NCBI GenBank assembly: GCA_003566455.1
Contig: PXDF01000077.1
Span: forward strand, 1-44,249
Length of the DNA: 44,249 bases
DNA from: Desulfonatronovibrio sp.
Lineage (GTDB): Bacteria > Desulfobacterota > Desulfovibrionia > Desulfovibrionales > Desulfonatronovibrionaceae
Reading direction: 5' to 3'
In this document: piece by piece, positions 5,947 through 15,636 of the stretch
How the letters are laid out: each line of letters begins with the position of its first letter
Numbering within the stretch: the first letter of the stretch is position 1
Notes under the pieces: model-generated
Told to the model about the DNA's origin: nothing
Database searches by the model: none
Seen by the model: only the letters and a program-made list of their open reading frames with translations
Position numbers and translations under genes: made by a program

Positions 5947-7608
5947 TTACAATGAAGTATTGTCGTCAGCGGCCAGAAAATCATCCATGCCGCATCTTTT
6001 GCATCTGTCGCAGGGCAGGGCAGGGCAGGGTCTGGTAAGCAGTGCTTTCCTGTATCTTTTCCACTCAGCTATGAGATAGTTTTTATCAACTCCAATATCT
6101 ATCGCGTCCCACACAAAGTCGGTATCAGTTGTAAACTCTTTGTCTATGTAGTCTGATATTTGCCCCGGCCAGTCCTTCAGGGCCTTTTTCCAGCTGCTGC
6201 CATGCTCAGACGCCAGCACCAGCAGGTCATGCACTTTCTCGTCTCCCCTGGACAGAAGACCTTGAATCCTGGCCGCGAATGGTTTTTCAGCCCTGAATCT
6301 CAGGCCCTTGAATCTGGAACACATTTTTTTGAAGATCCTGGTTTTTTCCAGAAATTTTTCTTCGCTGTCCATAGGCGCCCATTGAAGGGGAGTCCAGGGT
6401 TTGGGAACAAACATGGAAGCGCTGATGCTTACCAGGTCCACTCCTTTGCTTTTTCCGCCCCTTCCGGCTTTCCTTGCCTCATCCAGTCTTTTTAGAAAAG
6501 TGGAGAGTTCCCCAAAGTCATTGAGGCTTTCCCCTGGAAGGCCCAGGATAAAATACAGTTTCAGGGTGTTGAACCGCAGCCCGCTGATATGCTCAACCGC
6601 GGCGAAAAATTTTTCTTCCTTAAAATGCTTGTTCGCGGCTGTTCTCAGGGTCTGGCTGATTCCTTCAACCGCCAGAGTTATTGTTCTGATGCCGCACCGG
6701 CGCAGAAATTCCAGAAACTTTCTTTCAAGGCTGTCCGCCCGCATTGATGAAAGGGAGAATTTGATCTTTTGATCATGAAGCCAGGCCAGAAATGTTTCCA
6801 GGTCCTTCCAGTCGGTGAGGGCGGTGCCCACAAGTCCGACTTTTCCAGGTCCGGCTGCCTGGACGATTTTTTTTAAGGCGCCCAGATCCGCCTGACGGGG
6901 AGGCCTGTAGATGAACCCGGCAGCGCAGAACCTGCAGCCATAGGAGCATCCCCTGTTTACCTCTACCAGAAAACTGCCCCGGAAAACAGACTTGTCTGAA
7001 ATAAAAGAAGAATACCCGGGTTGGGGAAGGCAGCGATTACCGCTTATGGAGATCTGTTTTTTGACCTTATGCTTTTGTCCGGGGATAAAGATCCCCGGGA
7101 ATCCGGATATTTTCTCAATAACCCGGCCACAGGCTTCCCCTGAAAGCCACAACTCCCGGATCCTGTGCGCCACTTGCTTAAATCTGCCTTCAGATTCTCC
7201 GACAAACAAAAAGTCCAGGCTGGGAACCACGGGGAAGGGGTTGAGAAAAGCGAGTGGTCCACCGGCCATGATCAGCGGCCAATCGCTTTTCTCAATGGAA
7301 CGAACAGGGATTTTTTCCGCCTGAAGAATGTTAATGAGGCTCAGGTAATCGCCTTCAAAATTCAGGCTGAAACATATAAGAGGAAAAACGCCAAGCTTTT
7401 TGTCCGAGTCAGGAGAGCCTGCTCTTTGACCCTCCTTATCCCAGAAAAAGCGCTCAACATAAAAACCATCATCATAAACAAGATCTTTGTAGACGCTCTG
7501 CCAGCCCAGGGTTGATAAGGCCTGGGGCTCTCCTTCGGGAAACACAAGGGCCACGGGAAGACGCCCTCCCCATTCCCTGGCGGGCATCGAGCCTTGCTTA
7601 AACATCAA
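5947..7608 (-). CDS. Radical SAM protein of unknown substrate
   Basis: This 553-residue protein has the radical SAM cluster motif CxxxCxxC at Cys221, Cys225 and Cys228 (RGCSYGCRFCAAGF). The 200 residues before it look like a degenerate cobalamin-binding-type domain (segments LIMAGGPLAF and LDFLFVGESE) without the classical DxHxxG. The TIM-barrel region follows to about residue 460. A Cys-rich tail (CPALPCDRCKRCG, about 530-543) may bind a second metal or cluster. Such proteins often sit downstream of ftsZ in Desulfovibrio-type genomes. It begins 24 bases after the ftsZ stop and probably shares its message. The reaction is unknown; methylthiolation or a tRNA or peptide modification are possible. 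Confidence 0.75.
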   Translation of the reverse strand: MMFKQGSMPAREWGGRLPVALVFPEGEPQALSTLGWQSVYKDLVYDDGFYVERFFWDKEGQRAGSPDSDKKLGVFPLICFSLNFEGDYLSLINILQAEKIPVRSIEKSDWPLIMAGGPLAFLNPFPVVPSLDFLFVGESEGRFKQVAHRIRELWLSGEACGRVIEKISGFPGIFIPGQKHKVKKQISISGNRCLPQPGYSSFISDKSVFRGSFLVEVNRGCSYGCRFCAAGFIYRPPRQADLGALKKIVQAAGPGKVGLVGTALTDWKDLETFLAWLHDQKIKFSLSSMRADSLERKFLEFLRRCGIRTITLAVEGISQTLRTAANKHFKEEKFFAAVEHISGLRFNTLKLYFILGLPGESLNDFGELSTFLKRLDEARKAGRGGKSKGVDLVSISASMFVPKPWTPLQWAPMDSEEKFLEKTRIFKKMCSRFKGLRFRAEKPFAARIQGLLSRGDEKVHDLLVLASEHGSSWKKALKDWPGQISDYIDKEFTTDTDFVWDAIDIGVDKNYLIAEWKRYRKALLTRPCPALPCDRCKRCGMDDFLAADDNTSL

Positions 7609-7632
7609 ATTACTGCCTGAGCCAGCAATAAA

Positions 7633-8859
7633 CTAGTCAGCCTGTTTTCTGATAAAAGAGGGAATTTCAAATTCGTCTTCATCAAAAATAAATTCTTCCG
7701 CCTTTTGTTTAGAGCTGTTTCTGCTGTTAGTCTCTTCCTGGGAGTCGAAATTTTTCTTTGCCCTCAGGTAGGTTGGTATATTCAGGTTTTCCTTTCTCTC
7801 GGGATCAACCTGAAGAGACCTGGGCCGCTGAACAAATTTTGATCCGGTTCTTTGCGAATCAAGCCTGGTCACATTGGCATTCTTTTCCTCAACCTTGGCA
7901 AAGGCATCTTCTATGCCGGTGGCAATAACTGTTATCCTGATCTCGTCTTCAATATCCTGGTCAAAGACTGTGCCGAAATAAATCTGAGCGTCTTCATGGG
8001 CGGCCTCGTGGATGATTTCCGCGGCTTCGCTGACTTCATCAATGGCCAGATCAGTTCCGCAGGTCACATTCATAAGTACCCCTCTGGCCCCGTCTATGGA
8101 GATATCCTCCAGCAGGGGGCTGGTAATGGCCTTCATGGCCGCTTCCCTGGCCCGTCCCTCGCCTTTGGCAATGCCGGTTCCCATCATGGCCAGGCCCATC
8201 TCAGACATGACCGCCTTGACATCAGCGAAGTCCAGGTTAATGAGCCCTGGAACCATGATCAGGTCTGAAATGCCTTTGACTCCATAATAGAGCACTTCAT
8301 CGGCCTTTTTGAGCATTTCCAGAAAGCCCGCTTTTTTGGATGCCAGGGACAGGAGGCGGTCGTTGGGAATTGTGATAATACTGTCCACAACTTCCTTTAG
8401 GGCTTCAATCCCCTTTTCTCCCTGGCCGCGCCGTCTTTTGCCTTCAAAATAAAAAGGTTTGGTCACCACGGCCACAGTCAGGGCTTCCATTTCCTTGGCC
8501 ACTCTGGCTATGACCGGAGCTGCGCCGGTGCCTGTTCCGCCGCCCATGCCCGCGGTGATAAAAACCATGTCGCATCCCTGCAGGACTTCACGGACTTTGT
8601 CCATGCTTTCCTGAGCCGCTTCCCTGCCCACTTCCGGGTCAGCCCCGGCACCAAGGCCCTTGGTCAGCTTTTCACCCAGCTGGATTTTGTGTTCAGCCTT
8701 TGAATGCCTCAAGGCCTGAACATCTGTATTGGCCACAATAAAAGTCACCCCTTTCATGGCGGAGCAGATCATGTTGTTTACAGCGTTTCCGCCGCCGCCG
8801 CCTACTCCCACAACTTTAATCCTGGCGCTGCCTTCCGTTTCGATTTCCTGAAATTCCAT
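7633..8859 (-). CDS. ftsZ: Cell division GTPase FtsZ
   Basis: FtsZ polymerises with GTP into the cytoplasmic Z-ring that recruits the divisome. The 408 residues show the tubulin signature GGGTGTG (106-112), the N-terminal glycine-rich nucleotide loop, and the T7-loop region with NLDFADVK. There is a variable linker and a conserved C-terminal peptide (EIPSFIRKQ) that binds FtsA. A strong AAGGAGG site precedes the ATG. It is the last classical dcw gene, 84 bases after ftsA, with the radical SAM gene following. The gap upstream and the strong ribosome site fit the high expression FtsZ needs. Confidence 0.98.
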   Translation of the reverse strand: MEFQEIETEGSARIKVVGVGGGGGNAVNNMICSAMKGVTFIVANTDVQALRHSKAEHKIQLGEKLTKGLGAGADPEVGREAAQESMDKVREVLQGCDMVFITAGMGGGTGTGAAPVIARVAKEMEALTVAVVTKPFYFEGKRRRGQGEKGIEALKEVVDSIITIPNDRLLSLASKKAGFLEMLKKADEVLYYGVKGISDLIMVPGLINLDFADVKAVMSEMGLAMMGTGIAKGEGRAREAAMKAITSPLLEDISIDGARGVLMNVTCGTDLAIDEVSEAAEIIHEAAHEDAQIYFGTVFDQDIEDEIRITVIATGIEDAFAKVEEKNANVTRLDSQRTGSKFVQRPRSLQVDPERKENLNIPTYLRAKKNFDSQEETNSRNSSKQKAEEFIFDEDEFEIPSFIRKQAD

Positions 8860-8943
8860 GGCTTCCTCCTTACCCTGTGTTTTTTATCTTACTTTAAAAA
8901 ATAATTATCCCTGATATGGGGTTTTTTAACAGATTGCCTTATC

Positions 8944-10170
8944 CTACTTAATATCCACAAACCACTTGCGCATTTTGGCCAGGATCCGGTTAAACATGTT
9001 TTTATCCCTTATCCTGAAGCTTTTTTCCGCGCTTTCTTTTTCAGCTCCATAGATTAATACTCCCACTGCCGTGGCAAACATGGGATTATTGACCACATCC
9101 TTGAGCCCGCCAACTTTTCTGGGGTATCCTATCCTGGTGGGGAGATTGAAAACCTGCTCAGCCAGATCCTGAGACCCTTCCAGAAGAGACGCTCCCCCAG
9201 TGAGCACTACTCCTGCGCCTATAGAGTTCTTGTACCCGGAACGGACAAGCTCCTGGTCCACCAGGGCGAATAATTCTTCCATACGCGGCTCGCAGATTTC
9301 AGCCAGCACATGCCTGGACAGTCTGCGGGGCGGGCGCCCTCCGACACTGGGAACCTCAATAATCTCATCATCCTGAATGATATCAGCCAGGGCGCATCCA
9401 TATTTTATTTTTATCTTTTCCGCGGCCACCATGGGCGTGCGCAGACCAAAGGCGATATCATTGGTCAGATTGGCTCCGCCGATGGCAATGACCCCGGTAT
9501 ACTTGATGGAATCATTGCTGAATATGGCCACATCGGTTGTGCCGCCGCCGATATCCACCAGGGCCACGCCGATCTCCCGCTCCTCCTCAGTGAGGACAGC
9601 CTTGGAAGAGGCCAGGGACTCCAGAGCTATGTCTGACACATCCAGACCTGAACGATGACAGGACCTGACAATATTCTGGGCGCTGCTCACCGCGCCGGTA
9701 ACAATATGCACCTTCACCTCAAGCCTGACTCCGGCCATGCCCAGGGGATCGGCAATCCCTCTCTGGTCATCCACAATATATTCCTGAGGGAGAATATGGA
9801 TGACCTCCCGGTCCAGGGGGATGGCCACGGCCTTGGCCGCGTCAATAACCCTTTCAACATCCCTGCTGCCGACTTCGCCGCCTTTGACCGCGATAACCCC
9901 ATGGCTGTTGAAACCCTTGATATGGCTGCCGGCTATGCCGGCGTAAACCGAACGAATTTCACATCCAGCCATGAGTTCAGCCTCTTCCAGGGCCTTTTTA
10001 ATCGACTGAACAGTCTGCTCAATATTTACCACCACTCCCTTTCGAAGACCTGTTGACGGGCTCGTCCCAATACCAACGATATCTACCCCGTCCGGGGTCA
10101 TTTCCCCAACCACGGCTGATATCTTGGTCGTTCCCAGGTCTAGACCCACAATTAATTCAGGTTTGGCCAT
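8944..10170 (-). CDS. ftsA: Cell division protein FtsA
   Basis: FtsA is an actin-like ATPase that tethers FtsZ to the inner membrane and activates septal synthesis. The 408 residues contain the phosphate-1 motif LDLGTTK near residue 10, the phosphate-2 region DIGGGTTD (about 208-215), and the adenosine motif LTGGASLL. The C-terminal amphipathic helix (pattern NRILAKMRKWF) is the membrane anchor. It lies between ftsQ and ftsZ. The 124-base gap from ftsQ is the longest break in the dcw cluster and could hold an internal promoter. Confidence 0.97.
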   Translation of the reverse strand: MAKPELIVGLDLGTTKISAVVGEMTPDGVDIVGIGTSPSTGLRKGVVVNIEQTVQSIKKALEEAELMAGCEIRSVYAGIAGSHIKGFNSHGVIAVKGGEVGSRDVERVIDAAKAVAIPLDREVIHILPQEYIVDDQRGIADPLGMAGVRLEVKVHIVTGAVSSAQNIVRSCHRSGLDVSDIALESLASSKAVLTEEEREIGVALVDIGGGTTDVAIFSNDSIKYTGVIAIGGANLTNDIAFGLRTPMVAAEKIKIKYGCALADIIQDDEIIEVPSVGGRPPRRLSRHVLAEICEPRMEELFALVDQELVRSGYKNSIGAGVVLTGGASLLEGSQDLAEQVFNLPTRIGYPRKVGGLKDVVNNPMFATAVGVLIYGAEKESAEKSFRIRDKNMFNRILAKMRKWFVDIK

Positions 10171-10294
10171 AAAAGTATCCTTATTTCCGGTTGTGTTTTA
10201 CACTCCAAGGGTAAAGTTGTTCGCCTAAACGTCTTTCTTGTTCAGTTTGAGGTTATCTTTACGCGGCCCGGCCGCGAACCTTACAGCCGCAATA

Positions 10295-11131
10295 TTATTG
10301 CTGGTCCTGTAGCCTGAAGCCAACCCAGGCGTTACTGCCCGCGATTACTATTTTTTCCACAGAGTCTGTTTCGCCCCTGGCAACAAGATCAGCCCATACC
10401 TTGTTCAGTCTTCGGGGTCCGGAGCTGAGCAGGTCTTTGTCCAGGGTGATATTGATCCTGCTGGGTTCTATCCGCATTTCTACGCTTCCTGACTCTTTTG
10501 CCCTGATCCAGGAAATGTCCTGAAGGGAAAAGGGAAAGCTTCTGTTTTCCAGGAAACTGACAACTGTTTTCAGATCATGGTTCCGTTGTTCCCCTTCCAA
10601 GTACAGGATGGGCAGGGACACATACCTTCCAGGGCTGATGGCGGTGATTACGCGGCCATTTTCATCGGCGTAACAGAGCCTGTCCTGATCCTGAAGCCAG
10701 AAATAAGCCTGAGACTCCTTCAGGTTGACCACAAGTCTGTCCGGGAACACCCTCTTGATGGAAACTTCCTGAATCCATGGATTGCCTTGGATCCTGGCGT
10801 GGAGATCAGACATATTAAGCTGAAGTATGCTGTCTCCTGGATTGACTTCCATTATTTCCGTAAGCTGAACATAGGTCAGCTGTCTGTTTCCGCTGATCTC
10901 GATTTCTTTCAGGGCAAAAAAGCTGCTGTTCATTGCAGTGTTGTATCCATATAACAGGACTATGCTGATGAGCACGATAAAAGCCAGACTCATGACCAGG
11001 ATAAATGAAACACCAACAAGTTTGAAAAAGGCCATGGATGTGCCCAGGATCAAACCAGTCCGACTGGTGCTTCTGTAATTATTGGACTTGGCTGTTCGCT
11101 GTCCGAATCGAATGCTGGCGCTGTAGGCCAT
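10295..11131 (-). CDS. ftsQ: Cell division protein FtsQ (DivIB)
   Basis: FtsQ is a bitopic inner-membrane protein that links the cytoplasmic ring to the septal synthase through FtsB and FtsL. The 278 residues have a basic cytoplasmic N-terminus and one membrane helix (about 35-63). A periplasmic POTRA domain follows (begins about 72 with FALKEIEISGN), then the beta domain. The ATG shares one base with the murB stop, so translation is probably coupled. The identity rests on topology, the POTRA pattern and position between murB and ftsA. Confidence 0.93.
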   Translation of the reverse strand: MAYSASIRFGQRTAKSNNYRSTSRTGLILGTSMAFFKLVGVSFILVMSLAFIVLISIVLLYGYNTAMNSSFFALKEIEISGNRQLTYVQLTEIMEVNPGDSILQLNMSDLHARIQGNPWIQEVSIKRVFPDRLVVNLKESQAYFWLQDQDRLCYADENGRVITAISPGRYVSLPILYLEGEQRNHDLKTVVSFLENRSFPFSLQDISWIRAKESGSVEMRIEPSRINITLDKDLLSSGPRRLNKVWADLVARGETDSVEKIVIAGSNAWVGFRLQDQQ

Positions 11132-12009
11132 CAGACAACCCTTACTTCCAGTTCAAGACTGGCCCCGAAAATTCTCAGCACTGCCTCCCTGGCCTCGGTT
11201 ATCAGCTCCAGGGCCGCTTGACTGCTTCCATTGCCCTTGTTGACCAGAAAATTGGCATGCTTGTCTGAAAAACAGACCCCGCCTTTGGTTTTCCCCCGGA
11301 ATCCGGCCTGTTCCAGAAGAAAGCCCGCCGGATCAAACCCGTCCGGATTCTTGAAAACGCAGCCGGCTGTATTTTCAAGAATCGGTTGAGCGCTTTTTTT
11401 CCTGTTGTAAAACTCTTTTATCCTGGACCTGACAGCCCATGGATCGTCCTTTTCAAAAATGAAGCAGGCCTTGAGGACTATAAAGGGACCCGGGGCACTG
11501 GTGATCTTGAATGTCCTGTATCCAAAATTTAAACCGTCTGTTTCCAGCTCCATAATTCCTGACTCAGGAGTCCACACAGTGACACTGCTCAAAATGTCCC
11601 CGGCTTCAACGCCGTAAGAACCGGCATTCATGGCAATGGCTCCCCCCACACTGCCGGGGATTCCAGCCATTCTCTCAGTGCCGGAAAAACCATGTCCAGC
11701 ACACCATCTCAAAAGGCCGGGCAGGCTCATGCCGGCGTCAACCAGGGCCACAACCTTATCTTCAACCTCTTTAATGACAATGGGATGGTCATTTTTTTCC
11801 CAGACAACAATGGATAATTCCCTGATTCCGTCTTGAAAAAGAATATTGCTGCCTCTGCCCAGGATCAGGACATCAGGACCAAGCTCAGGCCATATTTCAG
11901 CCAGAGTTTCAAGATCCAGATAATCCTGAGCGTAATAGGCCGTCATGGCTGATCCTCCCAATTTAAGGGTGGATAATTTTGTCAGATCAGGTTTTTCAAT
12001 TATTTTCAT
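11131..12009 (-). CDS. murB: UDP-N-acetylenolpyruvoylglucosamine reductase MurB
   Basis: MurB reduces UDP-GlcNAc-enolpyruvate to UDP-MurNAc with FAD and NADPH in the cytoplasm. The 292 residues show the FAD-binding segments LGRGSNILF and [19 protein letters not shown]. The C-terminal catalytic part has GCVFKNP and a region ending HANFLVNKG. The GCVFKNP position usually has Ser as proton donor (GSxFKNP); here a Cys occupies it, a known natural variation. The length and lack of the extra loop point to a type II enzyme. It overlaps the murC end by four bases (ATGA) and touches ftsQ. Confidence 0.95.
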   Translation of the reverse strand: MKIIEKPDLTKLSTLKLGGSAMTAYYAQDYLDLETLAEIWPELGPDVLILGRGSNILFQDGIRELSIVVWEKNDHPIVIKEVEDKVVALVDAGMSLPGLLRWCAGHGFSGTERMAGIPGSVGGAIAMNAGSYGVEAGDILSSVTVWTPESGIMELETDGLNFGYRTFKITSAPGPFIVLKACFIFEKDDPWAVRSRIKEFYNRKKSAQPILENTAGCVFKNPDGFDPAGFLLEQAGFRGKTKGGVCFSDKHANFLVNKGNGSSQAALELITEAREAVLRIFGASLELEVRVV

Positions 12010-13370
12010 CGGTCTTCCAGAAAACCCTCTCCCACTTTCCAGACGTTCCCCGCCCCAAGAGTCAGAAACAGATCTCCTGGCTCCAGGACATCGCCAATTT
12101 CCGCGGAAGCGATTTCCAGGCTTTCAAAAAAGTGAACCTGGGTCCTGCTTATCTGCCTGATTCCCTGGGCCAGGCTCAGCCCGTTGACCCCGGGAATGGG
12201 AGATTCAGAAGCCGGGTATATTTCAGTTAAAAGCAAAACATCTGTTTTTGCCAGTTCCCTGCAGAAATCCCCAAATAACGCTCTGGTTCTGGTAAACCTG
12301 TGGGGCTGAAACAGGACCACCAGTCTCCGGTCAGGGTAGCAAATCCTCGCTGTATCGATGGTTGCCTTGATTTCAGTAGGATGATGTCCATAATCATCAA
12401 CCACCAGAACCTGGTTTCTGATCCCCTTGATATCAAACCTGCGCCCAACTCCGCCGAAAGTTGAAAGCCCCCTGATTATATCGTCCTTGTTCAGTCCACA
12501 GTGAATGGAAATCCCTATGGCGGCCAGGCTGTTGAGAATATTGTGAATGCCCGGGTGGGCCAGTTTGACCCAGGCCCAGTGTTTATCACTTACAAACACG
12601 TTGAACTCAGGTCCGATTGAAGCCCTTAGTATCTCAGCCCTGATATCGTTGTCAGTGCCAAGACCATAAGTCATTACAGGCCGGTTTATTCTGGGCAGAA
12701 GAGACTGAACGCCCGGGTCATCGCCGCAGACGACGTTAATTCCGTAAAAGGGGACGCTGTTCATAAAGGTTATGAAACTTTCCCTGATCTCATCCAGATC
12801 ATCATAAAAATCCAGATGATCAGCATCCACATTGGTCACAATATTCATTATGGGTTTAAGACACAGAAATGATCCATCAGACTCGTCCGCCTCAGCAATG
12901 AGATATTCCCCTGTCCCGGGCAGGGCGTTGCTCCCGTAGGAGTTAAGCCTGCCGCCGATTATTACAGTGGGGTCCAGTCCGGCTTCTTTGAAAATCGTGC
13001 CCAGAAAAGATGTTGTGGTTGTTTTGCCATGGGTTCCCGCCACTGCGATGCCTGTTTTCAGACGCATCATCTCGGCCAGCATTTCAGCTCTGGGTATTAC
13101 CGGAATATTGGCTTCCCTGGCAGCCATTATCTCTGGATTGTCTTCCCGGACCGCGGTGGATTTCACCACTACCTGGGCCTGGCCTAGATTTTTGGCCTGA
13201 TGCACGGTGAAAACTTCAGCCCCGAGATTCTTCAGTCTCATCAGGACCGGCCCTGATGAGAGATCAGACCCGCTTACCTCATAGCCCAGGTTCAGGAGCA
13301 CTTCAGCAATGCCGCTCATGCCCGCGCCGCCTATGCCCACCATATGAATTTTTGTAATATTTCCTTTCAT
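12006..13370 (-). CDS. murC: UDP-N-acetylmuramate-L-alanine ligase MurC
   Basis: MurC adds L-alanine to UDP-MurNAc, using ATP, as the first amino acid of the stem peptide. The 454 residues open with a Rossmann glycine-rich loop ([16 protein letters not shown]). The ATP P-loop [10 protein letters not shown] is near residue 115. The C-terminal domain carries the Mur ligase [11 protein letters not shown] motif. It follows murG after a 20-base gap and overlaps murB by four bases. Length is normal for the family. Confidence 0.97.
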   Translation of the reverse strand: MKGNITKIHMVGIGGAGMSGIAEVLLNLGYEVSGSDLSSGPVLMRLKNLGAEVFTVHQAKNLGQAQVVVKSTAVREDNPEIMAAREANIPVIPRAEMLAEMMRLKTGIAVAGTHGKTTTTSFLGTIFKEAGLDPTVIIGGRLNSYGSNALPGTGEYLIAEADESDGSFLCLKPIMNIVTNVDADHLDFYDDLDEIRESFITFMNSVPFYGINVVCGDDPGVQSLLPRINRPVMTYGLGTDNDIRAEILRASIGPEFNVFVSDKHWAWVKLAHPGIHNILNSLAAIGISIHCGLNKDDIIRGLSTFGGVGRRFDIKGIRNQVLVVDDYGHHPTEIKATIDTARICYPDRRLVVLFQPHRFTRTRALFGDFCRELAKTDVLLLTEIYPASESPIPGVNGLSLAQGIRQISRTQVHFFESLEIASAEIGDVLEPGDLFLTLGAGNVWKVGEGFLEDR

Positions 13371-13390
13371 GAACTATATTGTGAACCTTT

Positions 13391-14479
13391 TTAATCCCCT
13401 GGCTTTCTAATTTTTTCCAGTTCTTCAACTATGTTTCGGGCAGCGTGGGGCTTGCCGGCATTACGTGCCGCCAGACCCATTTTCCTGAGCCTGTCAGGCA
13501 TTGACAGCAAATCCAGGATAACCCTGGCCAGGTTTACCTCGCTGAGATAACTCTGGGCCAGAACCAGCGAAGCCCCCTGTTTTTCCAGGTATCTGGCGTT
13601 GGTCATCTGGTGATCATGGGTGGCGTAGGGAAACGGAATCAGAATAGAGGGCTTTCCCATTACGCACAGCTCCGCCAATGTTGAGGCTCCTGCCCTGCAC
13701 AGGACCAGAGTGGCGAACCCGTAAGCCTCGGCCATATCCTCTATAAACGGCTCCACCCTTGCCTCAGGGTATTCTTTTTCATAGAACCTGCTTACCCGCT
13801 CAAAGTCTGCCCTGCCTGTCTGGTGCCATATCTCCACTTCCATGGTCCTGAGCTCGCCAATACCTTGCAGTACATGATCATTAATGGCTCTGGCCCCCTG
13901 GCTGCCGCCGATGACCAGCAGGCGTTTGGCCTGTCCGGTCATGGCTGCGTTGTGCTTAACCCTGTCGATCAGTTCTTTTCGAACAGGGTTGCCTGTTTCA
14001 ATAACCTTGTCCCCGGGAAAATAATTTCCCTGGTCCGGAAAGCTCAGAAATACTCTGTCTACCCTTTTGCCCAGAATTCTGTTGGTCACTCCGGGGAAGC
14101 TGTTCTGTTCATGAACGGCGGTGGGAATTTTCAGCCACCTCGCGGCCAGAACCGGTATAAAACCGGCGTATCCCCCGAACCCAATAACCACTTCAGGTTT
14201 GAAAGAGCGCAAAAAATACAGCGACAACCCCAGACTTTTTGTCATCCAGAAAATGGAGCCCAGAGATTTCAACCCTCTGCCCAGTACACCCCTGGCCGGG
14301 AAAGATTTAAAAGTTATGCCGGCCCTGGTTACAATTTCTCTCTCAGGTCCGTATTCACCCCCGGCAAAAACCATATCGCAGTCCGGATATGTATCCCTGA
14401 TAGTCTGGGCAACGGCCAGAGCCGGAAATATATGTCCACCTGTTCCTCCAGTGGCCAGCAAAACTTTTTTCAGCATCAC
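13391..14479 (-). CDS. murG: MurG glycosyltransferase
   Basis: MurG transfers GlcNAc from UDP-GlcNAc to lipid I, making lipid II on the cytoplasmic face of the membrane. The 362 residues have the GT28 fold: the N-terminal donor/acceptor loop GGTGGHIFPALA near residues 11-22, a second glycine loop GGSQGARAIND (about 191-201), and a UDP-GlcNAc-binding segment with RAGASTLAEL. The C-terminal PYATHDHQMTNA motif is typical. It overlaps the ftsW end by four bases, which pairs the flippase or polymerase with the last cytoplasmic step. Confidence 0.97.
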   Translation of the reverse strand: MMLKKVLLATGGTGGHIFPALAVAQTIRDTYPDCDMVFAGGEYGPEREIVTRAGITFKSFPARGVLGRGLKSLGSIFWMTKSLGLSLYFLRSFKPEVVIGFGGYAGFIPVLAARWLKIPTAVHEQNSFPGVTNRILGKRVDRVFLSFPDQGNYFPGDKVIETGNPVRKELIDRVKHNAAMTGQAKRLLVIGGSQGARAINDHVLQGIGELRTMEVEIWHQTGRADFERVSRFYEKEYPEARVEPFIEDMAEAYGFATLVLCRAGASTLAELCVMGKPSILIPFPYATHDHQMTNARYLEKQGASLVLAQSYLSEVNLARVILDLLSMPDRLRKMGLAARNAGKPHAARNIVEELEKIRKPGD

Positions 14480-15585
14480 CTTTCTCTTGAGAGGTTGAGT
14501 AAAAAGCCGGCACAGAACAGGGACACCAGAAGACTGCTGCCGCCATAACTGATGAACGGCATGGGCAGTCCCTTTGGCGGCACCATGCCCAGGACAACCG
14601 CCAGATTAAGCAGGCTCCCGATAATTATGATTATGCCCATCCCGAATCCCGCGAACCTGTCAGCCAGTTCAGTCTGTCTTGTGGAAATAACCATGACCCG
14701 CCAGATGATTATCCCAAGAAGAATAAAAACCAGGGAAATACCGATAAAACCCAGCTCTTCTCCAATAACCGCCATTATAAAATCATTGTGGGCTTCAGGG
14801 AGAAAAAACAGTTTTTGTCTGCCCTGACCAAGGCCCATGCCCCATATTCCTCCGGACCCGAAGGCGTAAAGGGACTGAACCAGTTGGTATCCAGAATCCT
14901 GGGCGTCTTTAAAGGGGTCCAGAAAGGAAAACCATCTTCTGAACCTGTAAGGCGACTGCAAAATCAGTATGGCCGCTGTAATTCCGGCCAGAACTGAGGA
15001 AGAAAAAAGGTAAATTAGCCTTGTGCCGCCAACCAGGCTCATGAGAAAGAACAGAGCGGCTATATAAACGGCTCCTCCAAAATCAGGCTGCAATAAGAGA
15101 AGACCGCAAAATATCCCGGTAATAATAGTCGGGGGCAAAAATCCAACGCTGAACCTTTTGACCATTTCCTGCTTTCCGGCAAAAAAGCAGGCCAGATAAA
15201 TAACCAGGGACACTTTGGCCATCTCAAGGGGCTGAATATTAACGAAACCAAGGTCTATCCACCTTGAGGCCCCGCCGGCGCTCAGGCCCAGGGGTGAAAA
15301 AACAGTCAGCCCAAGGGCGACAATGGTAGCCAGTATCCACAAATACTTGAGCCTGTAGAAAAGGTTTCTGGGGGTCATGTAAACAATCAGCATCCCCGCT
15401 ATGCCTGCCAGAACAAAAACAAGCTGCTTTCTGAAGAAGAAATACTTATCAGAATAAAATCGTTCAGCCATAATGGCGCTGGTGCTCAGTATCATGGTCA
15501 GACCCAGGCCGCACAGGATCATGATGGGAAATAAAAGCCATATATCCAGGCTCAGGTTCTGATTGGACTGATTCAGCTTGTTCAT
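14476..15585 (-). CDS. ftsW: SEDS peptidoglycan glycosyltransferase FtsW
   Basis: FtsW polymerises lipid II glycan strands at the septum together with the transpeptidase FtsI. The 369 residues contain about ten membrane helices. SEDS signatures are present: the catalytic-loop region (QPDFGGAVYI), the segment WGMGLGQGRQKLFFLPEAHNDF split around the conserved Glu/Asp of the periplasmic loop, and the C-terminal PFISYGGSS. The start at 15585 fits the short cytoplasmic N-terminus. It lies between murD (51 bases upstream) and murG (overlap). RodA is a paralogue, but the dcw position favours FtsW. Confidence 0.96.
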   Translation of the reverse strand: MNKLNQSNQNLSLDIWLLFPIMILCGLGLTMILSTSAIMAERFYSDKYFFFRKQLVFVLAGIAGMLIVYMTPRNLFYRLKYLWILATIVALGLTVFSPLGLSAGGASRWIDLGFVNIQPLEMAKVSLVIYLACFFAGKQEMVKRFSVGFLPPTIITGIFCGLLLLQPDFGGAVYIAALFFLMSLVGGTRLIYLFSSSVLAGITAAILILQSPYRFRRWFSFLDPFKDAQDSGYQLVQSLYAFGSGGIWGMGLGQGRQKLFFLPEAHNDFIMAVIGEELGFIGISLVFILLGIIIWRVMVISTRQTELADRFAGFGMGIIIIIGSLLNLAVVLGMVPPKGLPMPFISYGGSSLLVSLFCAGFLLNLSRER

Positions 15586-15636
15586 GGTCTTAAAACAGTT
15601 TTTTAATTGACTGCTCCTGTAATGAAGTACTGTTGC

